Counted from the first letter of the stretch, positions 27,254 to 36,757 are shown. The stretch is DNA of 64,000 bases from Sediminibacterium soli (GCF_009939225.1 NZ_JAACJR010000003.1:1-64000); one strand, 5' to 3'. Notes: generated by a model not told the origin, from the letters alone. Numbers and translations are program-made.

Positions 27254-27291
27254 GGGCTGGGCGGGATGAAGTTTTGACAGAGTGCCATTTT

Positions 27292-28707
27292 TCAAAAAGT
27301 TTGCGCGACCGCCGTTTCCCGGACAATGCTGTCCACCGGTGCGGTTCCCGTTATTTTGAAGCAGTAGGGCCATTGTTCTTCCTGCGGTTTGGCATCGGTC
27401 TCCTGTCTTTGACGACCCAATGCAACCGGCCAGTGCTCGGTAGGCGCACCCATCACAACCAGCCACAGGTATTCCGTTTCTTTCGGCACCTGGAATACCA
27501 TACGGCCGTTTGCGTCTTTACCGGTTGCGCCGTATACCCGGGTGCCATTTTTCTGGTAGGCAACAAACCCGTAGCGCCAGCCGGCATTATCTGTTTTCAC
27601 CGCCGTAAAACCCGCTGCGCCGGCAATACCTTGGAAATCCAGAGTAACCTTTGTTCCTGCCCGGGGAACTTTCAGCTGAATGCCGTTGTAGCCGTAGTTC
27701 TGCGGGCAGTTTGCCTGGGAAATGGTGAACCAGCCTTCTTTGGCTGTAAGTGAAGTGGTATGCTGGTTGGCATATTGCCGGGCAACGGCTTCGATACGCT
27801 TCATATCCCAGGTAATAAACCGGCGGCAGGCATCGAACATTTCATCGTTGAACTGCTCCTGTGTAAGGTTGGTGATGCGTTTGTAGGTGGTTACCGGGTC
27901 TTCGCCGGGTAAAGTGGCCCTTGAAAAATTGCCGAAGAATTCGATGCCGTGCTTATTCGACCAGTATTCAAAAACATAGGGCGAATGGTACATATTGATG
28001 GGGTGCAGAAAAGCATAATGCGTTTGCTTCATAAAATCCTTCAGGTGGTAATTCTCGAAACGCATCCATTCGGGATATACCTGCCAAAGCATATACTGTG
28101 CAGACATTTCAGATATGGCCCCTCTGGGTCCGCGGCCATTGTCGGCGCTGATCATATACTGGAAGGAATGGCCCAGTTCATGCGCCAGGGCGCCATAGGG
28201 CGCTTTCGACATCCGCACGGCGGGCGTCCATAACATGCCGATCTTATTTTCGGTGCCGCCGCCAAATGCCGTTGCGCCGCTGCCGCCGATCACGTACAGG
28301 ATCATTTTGTACTGATCGGTCAGCGATTTTCCCTTCTGCACCAGTTTGAGGTCGTTGACATAGTAATCGTAAAACCTTTCCAGCTCCGGGAGGGCTGCAG
28401 TTACATCGAAACGCTTTTTTTCATCGGGATTGGCCATCGGGTCCTTACCGAATTCCTTCGACCAGAACACCACGATGTTCTTTGACTCGGCCATTCTGGA
28501 AAAACTGAACTCGCTGGTATCGCTGAAATAATTGTTCCTGTCGGGTGTACGGTACACTTTACCGGGTAGGTAGAGTTCTTTTTCGCCGGCCAGTTTGATC
28601 CTTGCATAGGGCTCGGGTGCTGCGGTACTGCCGCCATTGCCCTGTGCCATCAATGTAACAGGAAAAAAAATGGGTACAAACACCCTGAAGACCCGTTTTG
28701 CAGTCAT
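27292..28707 (-). CDS. DUF6055 secreted zinc-peptidase-like protein
   Basis: The 471-residue protein has a signal peptide (MTAKRVFRVFVPIFFPVTLMAQ). A gluzincin-type zinc motif, ALAHELGHSFQY, is seen about residue 190 within the region typical of DUF6055 proteins (WSKEFGKDP..., 'SEMSAQYMLWQ' downstream that could give the third ligand Glu). The C-terminus is a beta-rich carbohydrate-binding-like domain (VTLDFQGIAG...YLWLVVMG). Peptidase activity is likely from the motif but is not established for the family. It converges with the GH35 gene (38-bp gap), suggesting a shared polysaccharide or glycoprotein substrate. Confidence 0.75.
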   Translation of the reverse strand: MTAKRVFRVFVPIFFPVTLMAQGNGGSTAAPEPYARIKLAGEKELYLPGKVYRTPDRNNYFSDTSEFSFSRMAESKNIVVFWSKEFGKDPMANPDEKKRFDVTAALPELERFYDYYVNDLKLVQKGKSLTDQYKMILYVIGGSGATAFGGGTENKIGMLWTPAVRMSKAPYGALAHELGHSFQYMISADNGRGPRGAISEMSAQYMLWQVYPEWMRFENYHLKDFMKQTHYAFLHPINMYHSPYVFEYWSNKHGIEFFGNFSRATLPGEDPVTTYKRITNLTQEQFNDEMFDACRRFITWDMKRIEAVARQYANQHTTSLTAKEGWFTISQANCPQNYGYNGIQLKVPRAGTKVTLDFQGIAGAAGFTAVKTDNAGWRYGFVAYQKNGTRVYGATGKDANGRMVFQVPKETEYLWLVVMGAPTEHWPVALGRQRQETDAKPQEEQWPYCFKITGTAPVDSIVRETAVAQTF

Positions 28708-28926
28708 GGTTCCGGTATTAGATCAGTAATGGAAATGAATGTAGCGTTAATGAAGCAGCTTTCCGGACCGGCGCCTGTATCGGTTAAAATATGTATGAAC
28801 TTGGTTAATCCACTTGAAGAAACCGGGTTTGCGAAAGCCCTTCCACAAACCTGTCCGCTAAAAATGGCTACCTTGTCGCACGGTTTTTGAATGGCTAACC
28901 GGAACCATTTTCAAATTTTCAAATCC

Positions 28927-28945
28927 ACCTGCCCGCGAGGCAGGT
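28927..28945. repeat. CCTGCC-CGCGA-GGCAGG palindrome (copy 1)
   Basis: ACCTGCC (28927-28933) and GGCAGGT (28939-28945) flank CGCGA. It is embedded between two copies of TTTTCAAA-type words. A second copy, differing in one base, is at 43912-43930. It lies directly upstream of the HAD gene start. The remainder of 28708-28960 shows no gene. Confidence 0.7.
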
Positions 28946-28960
28946 CCTCAAATTTTCAAA

Positions 28961-29566
28961 TTGACCAAGTCTCTTATTTTCGATCTCGGCGGCGTTATTC
29001 TCGATATAGACTTCGCCCTTACCCACCAGGCATTTGAGCTCGAAGGTGTGGAAGGGTTTGAACGCCTCTACAGCCAGCAGGCAGCCTCGCCTTTTTTTGT
29101 GGATTTTGAAAAAGGGGAAAAGACCGCACAGCAGTTCTTTGATCATATACGCAATATATGCGGGTGCCCGCTGAGCGATGAAACCATCCGTCGCTGCTGG
29201 AATGCGCTGATCATCGGTTTCGATCCCGCCAAGATAGACTGGCTCGGGAAGCTGACGGCTAAGTACCAGGTATTCCTGTTCTCCAACACCAATATCATCC
29301 ACTACCAGGAATTTGCAAAACAGTTCTATACGCTGAAGGGAAGGGACTTCAACGATCTTTTTGTGAAAGCCTATTATTCGCATGAAATGGGCCTGCGCAA
29401 ACCCGACCCGCAATCTTACCAGTCAATTCTTACAGAACAGGGGCTGCAAGCAGCAGAAACCCTGTTCATCGACGATACCCTCAAAAACATAGAGGCCGCC
29501 AAAGAGCTGGGTCTGCAAACCATCCACCTCCCCAAACCCCAAACCGTACTCGATCTGACACTCTGA
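28961..29566 (+). CDS. HAD-superfamily hydrolase (YihX-like)
   Basis: The 201-residue cytosolic phosphatase of the HAD-IA type shows motif I IFDLGGVILDID, a helical cap (about residues 20-80), motif II VFLFSNTN, motif III KPDPQSYQ, and motif IV FIDDTLKNIEAA. It probably dephosphorylates a small phosphometabolite. The first residue is read from TTG at 28961, because no ATG precedes motif I in frame. The TTG sits 16 bp after a palindromic repeat, with TTTTCAAA words just before it, and the absence of a usual leader is odd. Confidence 0.85.
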   Translation: MTKSLIFDLGGVILDIDFALTHQAFELEGVEGFERLYSQQAASPFFVDFEKGEKTAQQFFDHIRNICGCPLSDETIRRCWNALIIGFDPAKIDWLGKLTAKYQVFLFSNTNIIHYQEFAKQFYTLKGRDFNDLFVKAYYSHEMGLRKPDPQSYQSILTEQGLQAAETLFIDDTLKNIEAAKELGLQTIHLPKPQTVLDLTL

Positions 29567-29571
29567 TATTC

Positions 29572-29660
29572 CCTGCTCTCTATTCCCCGCTCCTCCGTTC
29601 CCTGCTCTTCCGTTCCCTGCCCTCCTGTTCCTTGTTCATCCGTTCCTTGTTCTCTATTCC
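29572..29660. repeat. Word-like tandem repeat (TTCCCTGCTC/TTCCTTGTTC type)
   Basis: This pyrimidine-rich stretch is built of degenerate 13-15-bp words (CCGTTCCCTGCTCTT, CCGTTCCTTGTTCTC). Its reverse complement matches the purine-rich words of 56166-56345 (GGAACAAGGAACGGGGAACAG). It lies between the HAD gene and the next operator site. Confidence 0.75.
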
Positions 29661-29665
29661 CTTCC

Positions 29666-29681
29666 TACCTACTTCTCGGTA
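29666..29681. promoter_or_regulatory. NarL-like 7-2-7 inverted-repeat site (copy 3)
   Basis: TACCTACTTCTCGGTA, followed by TTTTTTATT, lies 81 bp upstream of the 541-residue envelope protein gene. It keeps all 13 positions invariant among the three sites. Downstream, TTAGTTTG (29731-29738) is a possible -7 element. Confidence 0.5.
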
Positions 29682-29761
29682 TTTTTTATTTTTTCCATCC
29701 CTGCTTGTGTAATCAGCCGTGGATTTGCATTTAGTTTGTCGAACCCAAGCACTTAATTGCC

Positions 29762-31387
29762 ATGACCAGAGTAATACCTGCTGTTCTGCTGATCCTTTTT
29801 TTTCAACCCCTATTGAACGCGCAGAAGTCAATGCCCGTAAATGAGCGCTGGGTATTCTTTCCCTATGTTACCGGCGAAAGGATATCAGATAAGAAAATAA
29901 AGGTGATGGTCATTGCAAAAAATATTTTCCGTTTTGACCTGTTAGACCAGGCCATCGGTATCGATGAGGCACCGATATTCCTCGACTTCCGCCAGCTGAT
30001 TGAGCCTATCAATCGGGACGAAAGAGAATTTTCCGCAGATTATGATAATGTTATGCTGGGGAGCCCGGTTATTGAGGATCTTGGGGGTGGTTTTTTGCGC
30101 TGGAATGCCACCACGGTCCGTGAAAACGATCTGCAGTCTTCCGACAATACCTTATCCGCAATCGAAAAGATCAGGACAAATCTGATAAACCGCTACAAAA
30201 GGGAGGGATACAAAATATACCAGGTGGATTTCACACCCAATACCGGTATAGAAAACGGCAGCGGGTATGCCTATTATGACCCATCCAAATCGAAACATAT
30301 TCCTTTTTCCTATGAAAAATTGTTGCCGCTGTCGCCACTGTATGTACCCGTATATCGAAAGGGCGAAATAAAAGACATGTTATCGGCGCTGGCACCTTCA
30401 AGCAAATCTTCCTCCGGCTTTTCTGGTCTGGTGATCGAATCGAAAGAGCCTAAAAAAGAAACCAAAAACAAGTCCTCTAATTCCGGCAGCGGGGGATTAA
30501 CGGAAGAGCAGATACAAAGAAATATCGCCTATCACCAGGTTATTGCCCGATCGATCGAAGCCGAAGGAGATAAGTTATACGCTGCAGGCGAATCTAATTA
30601 CCGGGACGCGTTAGCAAAATACGAGGCTGCGCAAAGAGAATCCTATTCTTACGATGTGCAAGCCAAAATAGACCACATAAAAAGCGCTACCTGGGTGGGC
30701 ATGGCCGACGCAGGCACCGCCCTGGCAACCTCCCTGCAGAATATTGCAGAATCAACCGATCCGCACGAAAAAACAAAAGCCGGGTTTATGCTGTTTAACT
30801 ATGCGGGGCTGTCCGGCGGATACACCAAGCTCATGAACCCCTCCCTGCAGAAGCCAGTGGATATCTATCTTTCCGTTATCGTGCACAGGATATTTCTGTC
30901 CTGGGAAATCCGCGTAGGCTATACGGAATCCCCCATTTATGAATATACCATTCAAAGATACCAGTCCGCCACACCGTATAAGGTGCAGATACAGAACACC
31001 TGTCTGATGGCCGGCGGATCCGTAGGACTCAATATACCCCTGAAGCCACTTGTGTTGAATGCCATGTACGGGATAGACCTGGTAGACGGTATTTCAACAG
31101 GAAGAAAACTGCTTACGAACGATTTCACGCTGAAAGATCTCGACATGATTCCCCTGTGGAGAACCAAAACCACCTTCGGCGCAACGCTGAATATACCAAA
31201 AACAAAGCTGTCGATAGGCGTACAGTACCACCTGTATTCGATCAATGGAAAAGACTACACCAAGAACAAGGAAGGGCATGAGATCACCTACAATAAAGAC
31301 CCCTCCGGTAAATACTATTACGGAAAAACCACCAATGACGAATACAAATTCAGTAATCTGGGGGTCAGCATTGGCTGGACATTATAA
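29762..31387 (+). CDS. Uncharacterised secreted or outer-membrane protein
   Basis: The 541-residue protein has a signal peptide (MTRVIPAVLLILFFQPLLNAQ). I do not recognise the family. Residues about 20-200 look beta-rich. A serine/lysine-rich linker follows (near 210-235). A helical stretch of about 250-340 contains 'EAEGDKLYAAGESNYRDALAKYEAA', resembling a TPR-like hairpin. The C-terminal 180 residues alternate aromatic/polar residues and end in a beta-signal-like GVSIGWTL, so an outer-membrane barrel or beta anchor is plausible. It is the third gene with a 7-2-7 operator in front. A hairpin terminator at 31401 separates it from the convergent DUF4834 gene. Confidence 0.8.
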   Translation: MTRVIPAVLLILFFQPLLNAQKSMPVNERWVFFPYVTGERISDKKIKVMVIAKNIFRFDLLDQAIGIDEAPIFLDFRQLIEPINRDEREFSADYDNVMLGSPVIEDLGGGFLRWNATTVRENDLQSSDNTLSAIEKIRTNLINRYKREGYKIYQVDFTPNTGIENGSGYAYYDPSKSKHIPFSYEKLLPLSPLYVPVYRKGEIKDMLSALAPSSKSSSGFSGLVIESKEPKKETKNKSSNSGSGGLTEEQIQRNIAYHQVIARSIEAEGDKLYAAGESNYRDALAKYEAAQRESYSYDVQAKIDHIKSATWVGMADAGTALATSLQNIAESTDPHEKTKAGFMLFNYAGLSGGYTKLMNPSLQKPVDIYLSVIVHRIFLSWEIRVGYTESPIYEYTIQRYQSATPYKVQIQNTCLMAGGSVGLNIPLKPLVLNAMYGIDLVDGISTGRKLLTNDFTLKDLDMIPLWRTKTTFGATLNIPKTKLSIGVQYHLYSINGKDYTKNKEGHEITYNKDPSGKYYYGKTTNDEYKFSNLGVSIGWTL

Positions 31388-31400
31388 CCGGGAATGAAAG

Positions 31401-31425
31401 ACAGGCGCAGGGAAGGCGCCTGTTT
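31401..31425. terminator. Bidirectional terminator between convergent genes
   Basis: ACAGGCGC (31401-31408) pairs perfectly with GCGCCTGT (31416-31423) over a 7-base loop, followed by TTT on the plus strand and CTTTC on the minus strand. It ends the gene at 31387 and probably the minus-strand gene whose stop codon it touches. Confidence 0.65.
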
Positions 31426-31669
31426 ACCTGACTTCCTCAAAATCGATATAATCCTTCTCGGCCGCTTTTTCTTCAGCCTGGCGGGCAGCCTGCTGTTCCT
31501 GTTTCTGCTGCTGGAACTGTTGCTGACGGGCATATTCCTGCTGTTGCTGCTGCATCTGCTGTACATTCTTTCTTACCTGGGCGCTGGCCTTGCCCACAGG
31601 GATCAGCAGATCCACGATAAACCTGTACAGCAGGTAAAACAGGATCGCATAAAGGATGAATCTGGACAT
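31424..31669 (-). CDS. DUF4834 small membrane protein
   Basis: The 81-residue protein has one N-terminal membrane helix (FILYAILFYLLYRFIVDLLIP) followed by a glutamine-rich coiled region (QQMQQQQQEYARQQQFQQQKQ...) and an acidic end (KDYIDFEEVR). This is the DUF4834 pattern found in Bacteroidetes. Start ATG 31669 is preferred to 31678. It is divergent from the rimP operon, which begins 200 bp away. Function unknown. Confidence 0.75.
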   Translation of the reverse strand: MSRFILYAILFYLLYRFIVDLLIPVGKASAQVRKNVQQMQQQQQEYARQQQFQQQKQEQQAARQAEEKAAEKDYIDFEEVR

Positions 31670-31727
31670 AATCGACAAAGATAGAGCCTATTGGTAGGGG
31701 AGGCTGTTAAAATATTACAGGACCGAG

Positions 31728-31812
31728 GGTCAAAATTCAAAAGTCAAATACATGCTGGCTGGACTGTTTTTGGCTTTTGACTTTTGATTTTTGAATTTTC
31801 TTCCTACTTTTG
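31728..31812 (+). promoter_or_regulatory. rimP operon promoter within an inverted repeat
   Basis: TACTTTTG (31805-31812) is a perfect TAnnTTTG -7 element, with TTTTG (31782-31786) upstream at 18-bp spacing. Just upstream, AAAATTCAAAAGTCAAA (31730s) and its inverse TTTGACTTTTGATTTTTGAA form a long imperfect inverted repeat that overlaps the -33 box. This makes the promoter of rimP-nusA-infB the best-supported one in the window together with the marR promoter. The predicted start site is near 31817. Confidence 0.6.
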
Positions 31813-31831
31813 CACCAGAAATGAACCAACA

Positions 31832-31864
31832 GAAGGGAACGGAGCCGTTCCCTTCTCCTTTTTT
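31832..31864 (+). terminator. Intrinsic terminator hairpin in the rimP leader (candidate attenuator)
   Basis: GAAGGGAACGG (31832-31842) and CCGTTCCCTTC (31845-31855) form a perfect 11-bp stem with a tight AG loop, followed by TTTTTT (31859-31864). This U-tract ends two bases before the rimP start codon, so transcripts from the promoter at 31805 must pass it at once. It therefore can only act as leader control (attenuation and/or masking of the ribosome site). A short ATG frame (31821-31928) runs through the hairpin and overlaps rimP. Confidence 0.65.
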
Positions 31865-31866
31865 AT

Positions 31867-32337
31867 ATGGCGAACGAAGCGGTATTACAACAGGTGGAGC
31901 AGCTGCTGGAGCAGGTACTGGCCGATGAGCAGGGGTATTTCCTGGTGTCCATGCGGGTTAAACCCACCAATAACCTGAAAGTGTTCCTTGACGGCGATAA
32001 CGGCATCACTATCGAAAAATGCGTGCAGGTTAACCGTAAACTGTATAAGCTGATAGAGGAAAGCGGTATGTTCCCCACAGACGATTTTTCGTTGGAAGTG
32101 TCTTCTCCCGGGGTAGACGAACCCCTGAAAATGCACCGCCAGTACGTAAAAAACACCGGCCGCGATGTGGAAGTGGTGTTCGCCGATGATACCCGTAAAG
32201 AAGGAAAGCTCATTGCCGTGACCGAAAACGATATCCTGCTCGAGCATACCGAGGGTAAGGGTAAAAAAGCGGTCACACAGCAGGCCCTTATACCATTCAG
32301 TAACATAAAATCAACCACCGTTCAAATTAAATTTTAA
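31867..32337 (+). CDS. rimP: Ribosome maturation factor RimP
   Basis: The 156-residue protein matches RimP: N-terminal alpha/beta domain with SMRVKPTNNLKVFLDGDNGITIEKC, the signature LEVSSPGVDEPLK, and a C-terminal SH3-like barrel (GRDVEVVFADD...). It aids 30S subunit assembly. It is the first gene of rimP-nusA-infB, the arrangement conserved in many bacteria. The start codon at 31867 follows immediately after a terminator-like hairpin, so its expression is likely leader-controlled. Confidence 0.96.
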   Translation: MANEAVLQQVEQLLEQVLADEQGYFLVSMRVKPTNNLKVFLDGDNGITIEKCVQVNRKLYKLIEESGMFPTDDFSLEVSSPGVDEPLKMHRQYVKNTGRDVEVVFADDTRKEGKLIAVTENDILLEHTEGKGKKAVTQQALIPFSNIKSTTVQIKF

Positions 32338-32386
32338 AACAGCTTCGGCCCTTGTGGCCTGAAGTTTGGAACTAAAAAACACAGAT

Positions 32387-33637
32387 ATGGCAAGTATCAA
32401 CCTGATCGAAGCATTCCAGGACTTCAAAGACGCAGAGAACATAGACCGTCCCACGATGATGAAAGTGGTGGAAGACGTATTCAAAACCCTGCTTCGCAAG
32501 AAATTCGGAAGCGATGAGAATTTTGACGTGATCGTAAACGCGGAAAAAGGTGACCTCGAGATCATCCGCCGCCGTATGATCGTGGAAGATGGTGAAGTAC
32601 TTGATCCCCTCGCAGAAGTGGCTTATTCAGAAGCGGTGAAGATCGAACCCGACTTTGAGGTAGGCGAGGAACTGTACCAGGAAATGGAGATCGACGATTT
32701 TGGCCGCCGCGCCATCCTCGCCGCCAAACAAACCCTGGCCAGCCGTATCAGCGACCTGAAAAAGAATGTACTGGTTAAAAAATACGGCGACCGTATCGGC
32801 GAGATCATCAGCGCAGAAGTGTACCAGGTATGGAAAAAAGAAGTGTTGCTGCTGGATGAAGAAGGCAACGAGCTGATCCTGCCCAAATCAGAGCAGATAC
32901 CCCAGGATTATTTCAAAAAAGGCGAGAACATCCGTGCCGTTGTGGCCCGTGTGGACCTCAAGAACAACTCTCCGGTGATCATTCTTTCCCGTACCAGCCC
33001 GCTGTTCCTGGCCAAATTACTCGAGATAGAGGTACCCGAGATCTTCGATGGCCTGATCGCCATCAAAAAGATCGTACGCGATCCGGGAGAAAGGGCAAAA
33101 GTGGCAGTGGAATCGTACGACGACCGCATCGATCCCGTTGGCGCCTGTGTGGGTATGAAAGGAAGCCGTATCCACGGTATCGTACGCGAACTGAAGAACG
33201 AGAATATCGACGTGATCAATTTCACAAGCAATATCCAGCTGCTGATCCAGCGCTCGCTTACGCCTGCCAAGATCAGCTATATGGACCTGGACAATGAGAA
33301 CAAACACGCCGAAGTGTACCTGAAAGCCGACCAGGTTTCCCTGGCAATCGGCCGCAGGGGCGTTAATATCAAACTGGCCTGCGAACTCACAGGTTACGAG
33401 ATAGATGTCTTCCGTGAAGACGAGGAAGTGACCGATGAATTCGATATCGACCTGGACGAATTTGCAGACGAGATAGAACCATGGGTGATCGAGGAACTCA
33501 AGCGTATCGGTTGCGATACCGCCCGCAGTATCCTGAAACTGACCTCAGACGAACTGGAGAGAAGGACAGACCTGGAAAAAGAAACCATCGAAGAAGTAAG
33601 AAGAATTCTGCAAGAAGAATTTGACAGGGAAGAATAA
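32387..33637 (+). CDS. nusA: Transcription termination/antitermination protein NusA
   Basis: About 416 residues: N-terminal polymerase-binding domain (MASINLIEAFQDFKD; ATG 32387 rather than the in-frame TTG 32366), an S1 domain (about 130-200), two KH domains (VGACVGMKGSRIHGIVREL; LAIGRRGVNIKLACELTG), and a C-terminal acidic tail with one helix-hairpin-helix-like repeat. It is shorter than E. coli NusA, as in most Bacteroidota. It binds RNA polymerase and modulates pausing and termination. A hairpin (CTTCGGCC...GGCC-GAAG) lies in the 49-bp gap after rimP. Confidence 0.95.
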   Translation: MASINLIEAFQDFKDAENIDRPTMMKVVEDVFKTLLRKKFGSDENFDVIVNAEKGDLEIIRRRMIVEDGEVLDPLAEVAYSEAVKIEPDFEVGEELYQEMEIDDFGRRAILAAKQTLASRISDLKKNVLVKKYGDRIGEIISAEVYQVWKKEVLLLDEEGNELILPKSEQIPQDYFKKGENIRAVVARVDLKNNSPVIILSRTSPLFLAKLLEIEVPEIFDGLIAIKKIVRDPGERAKVAVESYDDRIDPVGACVGMKGSRIHGIVRELKNENIDVINFTSNIQLLIQRSLTPAKISYMDLDNENKHAEVYLKADQVSLAIGRRGVNIKLACELTGYEIDVFREDEEVTDEFDIDLDEFADEIEPWVIEELKRIGCDTARSILKLTSDELERRTDLEKETIEEVRRILQEEFDREE

Positions 33638-33772
33638 GCAGCAATTAAGCAGGTATATTTGTCGGGGAAAAGACGAGCCGGCTTAGAGGCGAAAGACATT
33701 AATTCAGTCCATGGACCCTTAGTCCATAGTCCATGGACGTGCAACAATGGAACATGGACGCAAAAAAACTGA

Positions 33773-36655
33773 ATGTCAGAACTGAAATTACCCAGACTGT
33801 TAGCAGCCGCCAAGGAGTTTAATATCGGGCAGGATACCCTTATTGAATTCCTTGTGAAGAAAGGATTTAGCCGGGACGAACTGAAACCCACTGCCAAGCT
33901 TTCGGAGCCGCAGTATTATGCGTTGCAGGCAGAGTTCCAGAGCGATAAAGTAGCCAAGAACAAAGCAGACCTGGTAGAAATACCCAAGGGCGCACAGGCC
34001 GAAGCCAAGAAGAAGAAAGACGAGGAGGAGATCAGCTTCCGCAGCAAGGAAGAAAAAAAGGCCCCCGCAAAAGAAGAGCCCAAGCCCGCAGAACAGCCGG
34101 CGCCCGCTCCGCCCAAAAAAGAAGAACCCCAGGCCGCCGCAGAAGCCGATGTAGTGAAGATCGAAGCGCCGGAAATCGAAGCGCCCGTGGTACTGGATAA
34201 GATCGATCTTTCAGCGATCGACTCCTCCACAAGACCCAAAAAAGCGGCCCCGAAGAAAAAAGAGGAAGCACCTGCTCCCGCGGCCCCTGCAGAACAGCCC
34301 GCGGCCAAGGTAAAAGAAGAAACACCTGCCCCGCCGCCGCCGGCTCCTGTTGAAGCAGCGGCGCCCGCAGCGGCAGCACCCCCCGCAACGGAAGAAGCCC
34401 CTACCATCGAAAACATACGGGCAGAAAAACTCGAGGGTCCCAAGATCCTGGGTAAGATAGAACTGCCGGTGAACAGCGATACGCGTCCCAAACCGATGGC
34501 ACGCGATGAAAAACGCAAACGCAAACGCATACCCGTAGACCGCAAAGGCGATGTACAGGCACCCCCGCAGCTGGATGCACAGGGCAGACCGATGACAGGT
34601 CCCAACAGACCGATCGTTCCGGCCAATAACCGCGGTGGTTTTACCCGCGACAACAACAACCGCGGCGGCGGACAGCAGAACCGCGGTGGCGGCGGCGGCC
34701 GTGGCGGCGGTAACCGTTTTGTGCCACGCGAAGAAAAAGAGATCGATCAGAAAGCGATACAGGACAAGATCCGCGAAACACAGGCCAAACTGGCAGGCAG
34801 CGGCGGTAAGAAAAATACCAAGGCCAAACTGCGCCGTGCCAAACGCGACGAAGCCGCAGAAGCCATGGGAGAGGAAATGCAGGACAACAAACTGCAGGTA
34901 ACGGAATTCGTAACCGTAAGCGAACTGGCCAACCTGATGGACGTAAGCTTTGCCGATGTGATCGGTAAGTGTATGAACCTGGGTATCATGGTATCCATCA
35001 ACCAGCGCCTCGATGCGGAAGTGATCGAACTGGTGGCAAGCGAATTCGGTTTTGAAGTGGAATTCATCGGTCTGGAAGACGCAGAAGAATTTGACGAGGA
35101 AGAAGACGTGGACGATGAAGAATCCCTGGTGCCACGCCCGCCGATCGTTACGATCATGGGTCACGTTGACCATGGTAAAACCTCATTGCTCGACTATATC
35201 CGGAATGCCAACGTAGTTGCCGGTGAAGCCGGTGGTATCACGCAGCACATCGGTGCCTACGAAGTGTCACTGCCCACGGGTAAAGCCATCACCTTCCTGG
35301 ATACGCCCGGTCACGAAGCGTTTACCGCGATGCGTGCCCGCGGTGCCAAAGTAACGGATATTGCCATCATTGTTGTGGCCGCGGACGACGCCGTGATGCC
35401 CCAGACAAAAGAAGCGATCAGCCACGCGCAGGCCGCCGGGGTGCCGATGATCTTTGCCGTGAACAAAATCGATAAAGACGGAGCCAATCCGCAGAAAATA
35501 TACGAGCAGCTGTCGCAGATGAATATCCTCGTGGAAGCCTGGGGCGGTAAGTTCCAGAACCAGGAGATATCGGCCAAACAGGGATTGAATGTAGACGTAC
35601 TGCTTGAGAAAGTGCTGCTCGAGGCCGAAGTGCTGGATCTGAAAGCCAACCCCGAAAGGGAAGCCGGCGGCTCCATCATCGAAGCTTCGCTCGACAAAGG
35701 CCGCGGTTATGTAGCCACCATACTGGTACAGAACGGCACCCTGAAACAGGGCGACCTGATCGTATCCGGGCAGCATTTTGGCCGTGTAAAAGCCATGTTC
35801 AACGAGCGTAACCAGCGCATAGAAGAAGCCCCGCCATCCACACCGGTGGTGATACTGGGTCTGAACGGCGCCCCGCAGGCAGGTGAGAAATTCAAAGTGT
35901 ACGAAGACGAATCCGATGCAAAAGAAGTGGCAACCAAACGTGCACAGATCATGCGCGAACAGGGTCTCCGCGCAAGAAAACACATTACGCTGGATGAGAT
36001 CGGCCGCCGACTGGCACTGGGTAATTTCAAAGAACTCAATATCATCATCAAAGGCGATGTGGACGGTTCCGTGGAGGCATTGAGCGATTCACTGCAGAAA
36101 CTTTCTACCGAAGAAGTGGCGGTGCGCGTGGTGCACAAAGGCGTAGGACAGATATCCGAAAGCGATGTATTGCTCGCAACCGCATCGGATGCCATCATCA
36201 TCGGCTTTAACGTACGACCCTCGATGCAGGCCAACAGGCTGGCAGAGACAGAAGGTGTTCAGATCAGACTGTACTCCATCATCTATACCGCCATCGAAGA
36301 GATCAAAAGCGCCATGGAAGGTCTGCTCGAACCCAAGTTCGAAGAAAAGATCACCGCCAACGTGGAAGTGCGCGAAGTGTACAAATTCGATAAAGCCACG
36401 GTTGCCGGCTGTTATGTGCTCGACGGAAAGATTTCGCGCAACAGCAAGATCCGTATCATCCGCGACGGTATTGTGGAATATCCAAAGGGAGAAGGCCAGG
36501 CCGCGGAACTGGGCAGCCTGAAACGTTTTAAAGACGATGTGAAAGACGTAAGCACCAATATGGAATGCGGTCTGACCATCAAAAACTATAACGATATCAA
36601 AGTGGGCGATATCGTGGAGGCATTTGAAGAGCAGGAAGTGAAAAGAACGCTGTAG
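33773..36655 (+). CDS. infB: Translation initiation factor IF-2
   Basis: The 960-residue protein has a short N-terminal IF2_N segment ([14 protein letters not shown]). A very long Lys/Glu/Pro/Ala-rich linker and an Arg/Gly/Asn stretch (up to residue about 370) follow, then the GTPase domain with G1 [13 protein letters not shown]3 DTPGHEAFT and G4 NKIDK, domain II, and the C-terminal domains ([16 protein letters not shown], then [13 protein letters not shown]). It places initiator tRNA on the ribosome. The 135-bp gap from nusA holds GTCCATGGAC-type repeats and TATATTTG (33654-33661), a possible internal promoter. Confidence 0.97.
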   Translation: MSELKLPRLLAAAKEFNIGQDTLIEFLVKKGFSRDELKPTAKLSEPQYYALQAEFQSDKVAKNKADLVEIPKGAQAEAKKKKDEEEISFRSKEEKKAPAKEEPKPAEQPAPAPPKKEEPQAAAEADVVKIEAPEIEAPVVLDKIDLSAIDSSTRPKKAAPKKKEEAPAPAAPAEQPAAKVKEETPAPPPPAPVEAAAPAAAAPPATEEAPTIENIRAEKLEGPKILGKIELPVNSDTRPKPMARDEKRKRKRIPVDRKGDVQAPPQLDAQGRPMTGPNRPIVPANNRGGFTRDNNNRGGGQQNRGGGGGRGGGNRFVPREEKEIDQKAIQDKIRETQAKLAGSGGKKNTKAKLRRAKRDEAAEAMGEEMQDNKLQVTEFVTVSELANLMDVSFADVIGKCMNLGIMVSINQRLDAEVIELVASEFGFEVEFIGLEDAEEFDEEEDVDDEESLVPRPPIVTIMGHVDHGKTSLLDYIRNANVVAGEAGGITQHIGAYEVSLPTGKAITFLDTPGHEAFTAMRARGAKVTDIAIIVVAADDAVMPQTKEAISHAQAAGVPMIFAVNKIDKDGANPQKIYEQLSQMNILVEAWGGKFQNQEISAKQGLNVDVLLEKVLLEAEVLDLKANPEREAGGSIIEASLDKGRGYVATILVQNGTLKQGDLIVSGQHFGRVKAMFNERNQRIEEAPPSTPVVILGLNGAPQAGEKFKVYEDESDAKEVATKRAQIMREQGLRARKHITLDEIGRRLALGNFKELNIIIKGDVDGSVEALSDSLQKLSTEEVAVRVVHKGVGQISESDVLLATASDAIIIGFNVRPSMQANRLAETEGVQIRLYSIIYTAIEEIKSAMEGLLEPKFEEKITANVEVREVYKFDKATVAGCYVLDGKISRNSKIRIIRDGIVEYPKGEGQAAELGSLKRFKDDVKDVSTNMECGLTIKNYNDIKVGDIVEAFEEQEVKRTL

Positions 36656-36757
36656 CAATCAGGGATTGACGGATGATGGAGTAATGGATGGTGGCACAAG
36701 GCAAATCCGCTGACCCCCAATCCGCTGATCCGGTTGTTGTTCAACTTTAACGTCTCC

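Noticed and set aside
33654..33661. TATATTTG as a strong internal infB promoter
   Set aside because: No -33 TTTG at the proper distance; noted only as a possibility.
34032..35173. Several long minus-strand frames opposite infB
   Set aside because: They are shadows of the low-complexity linker and GTPase coding sequence of infB.
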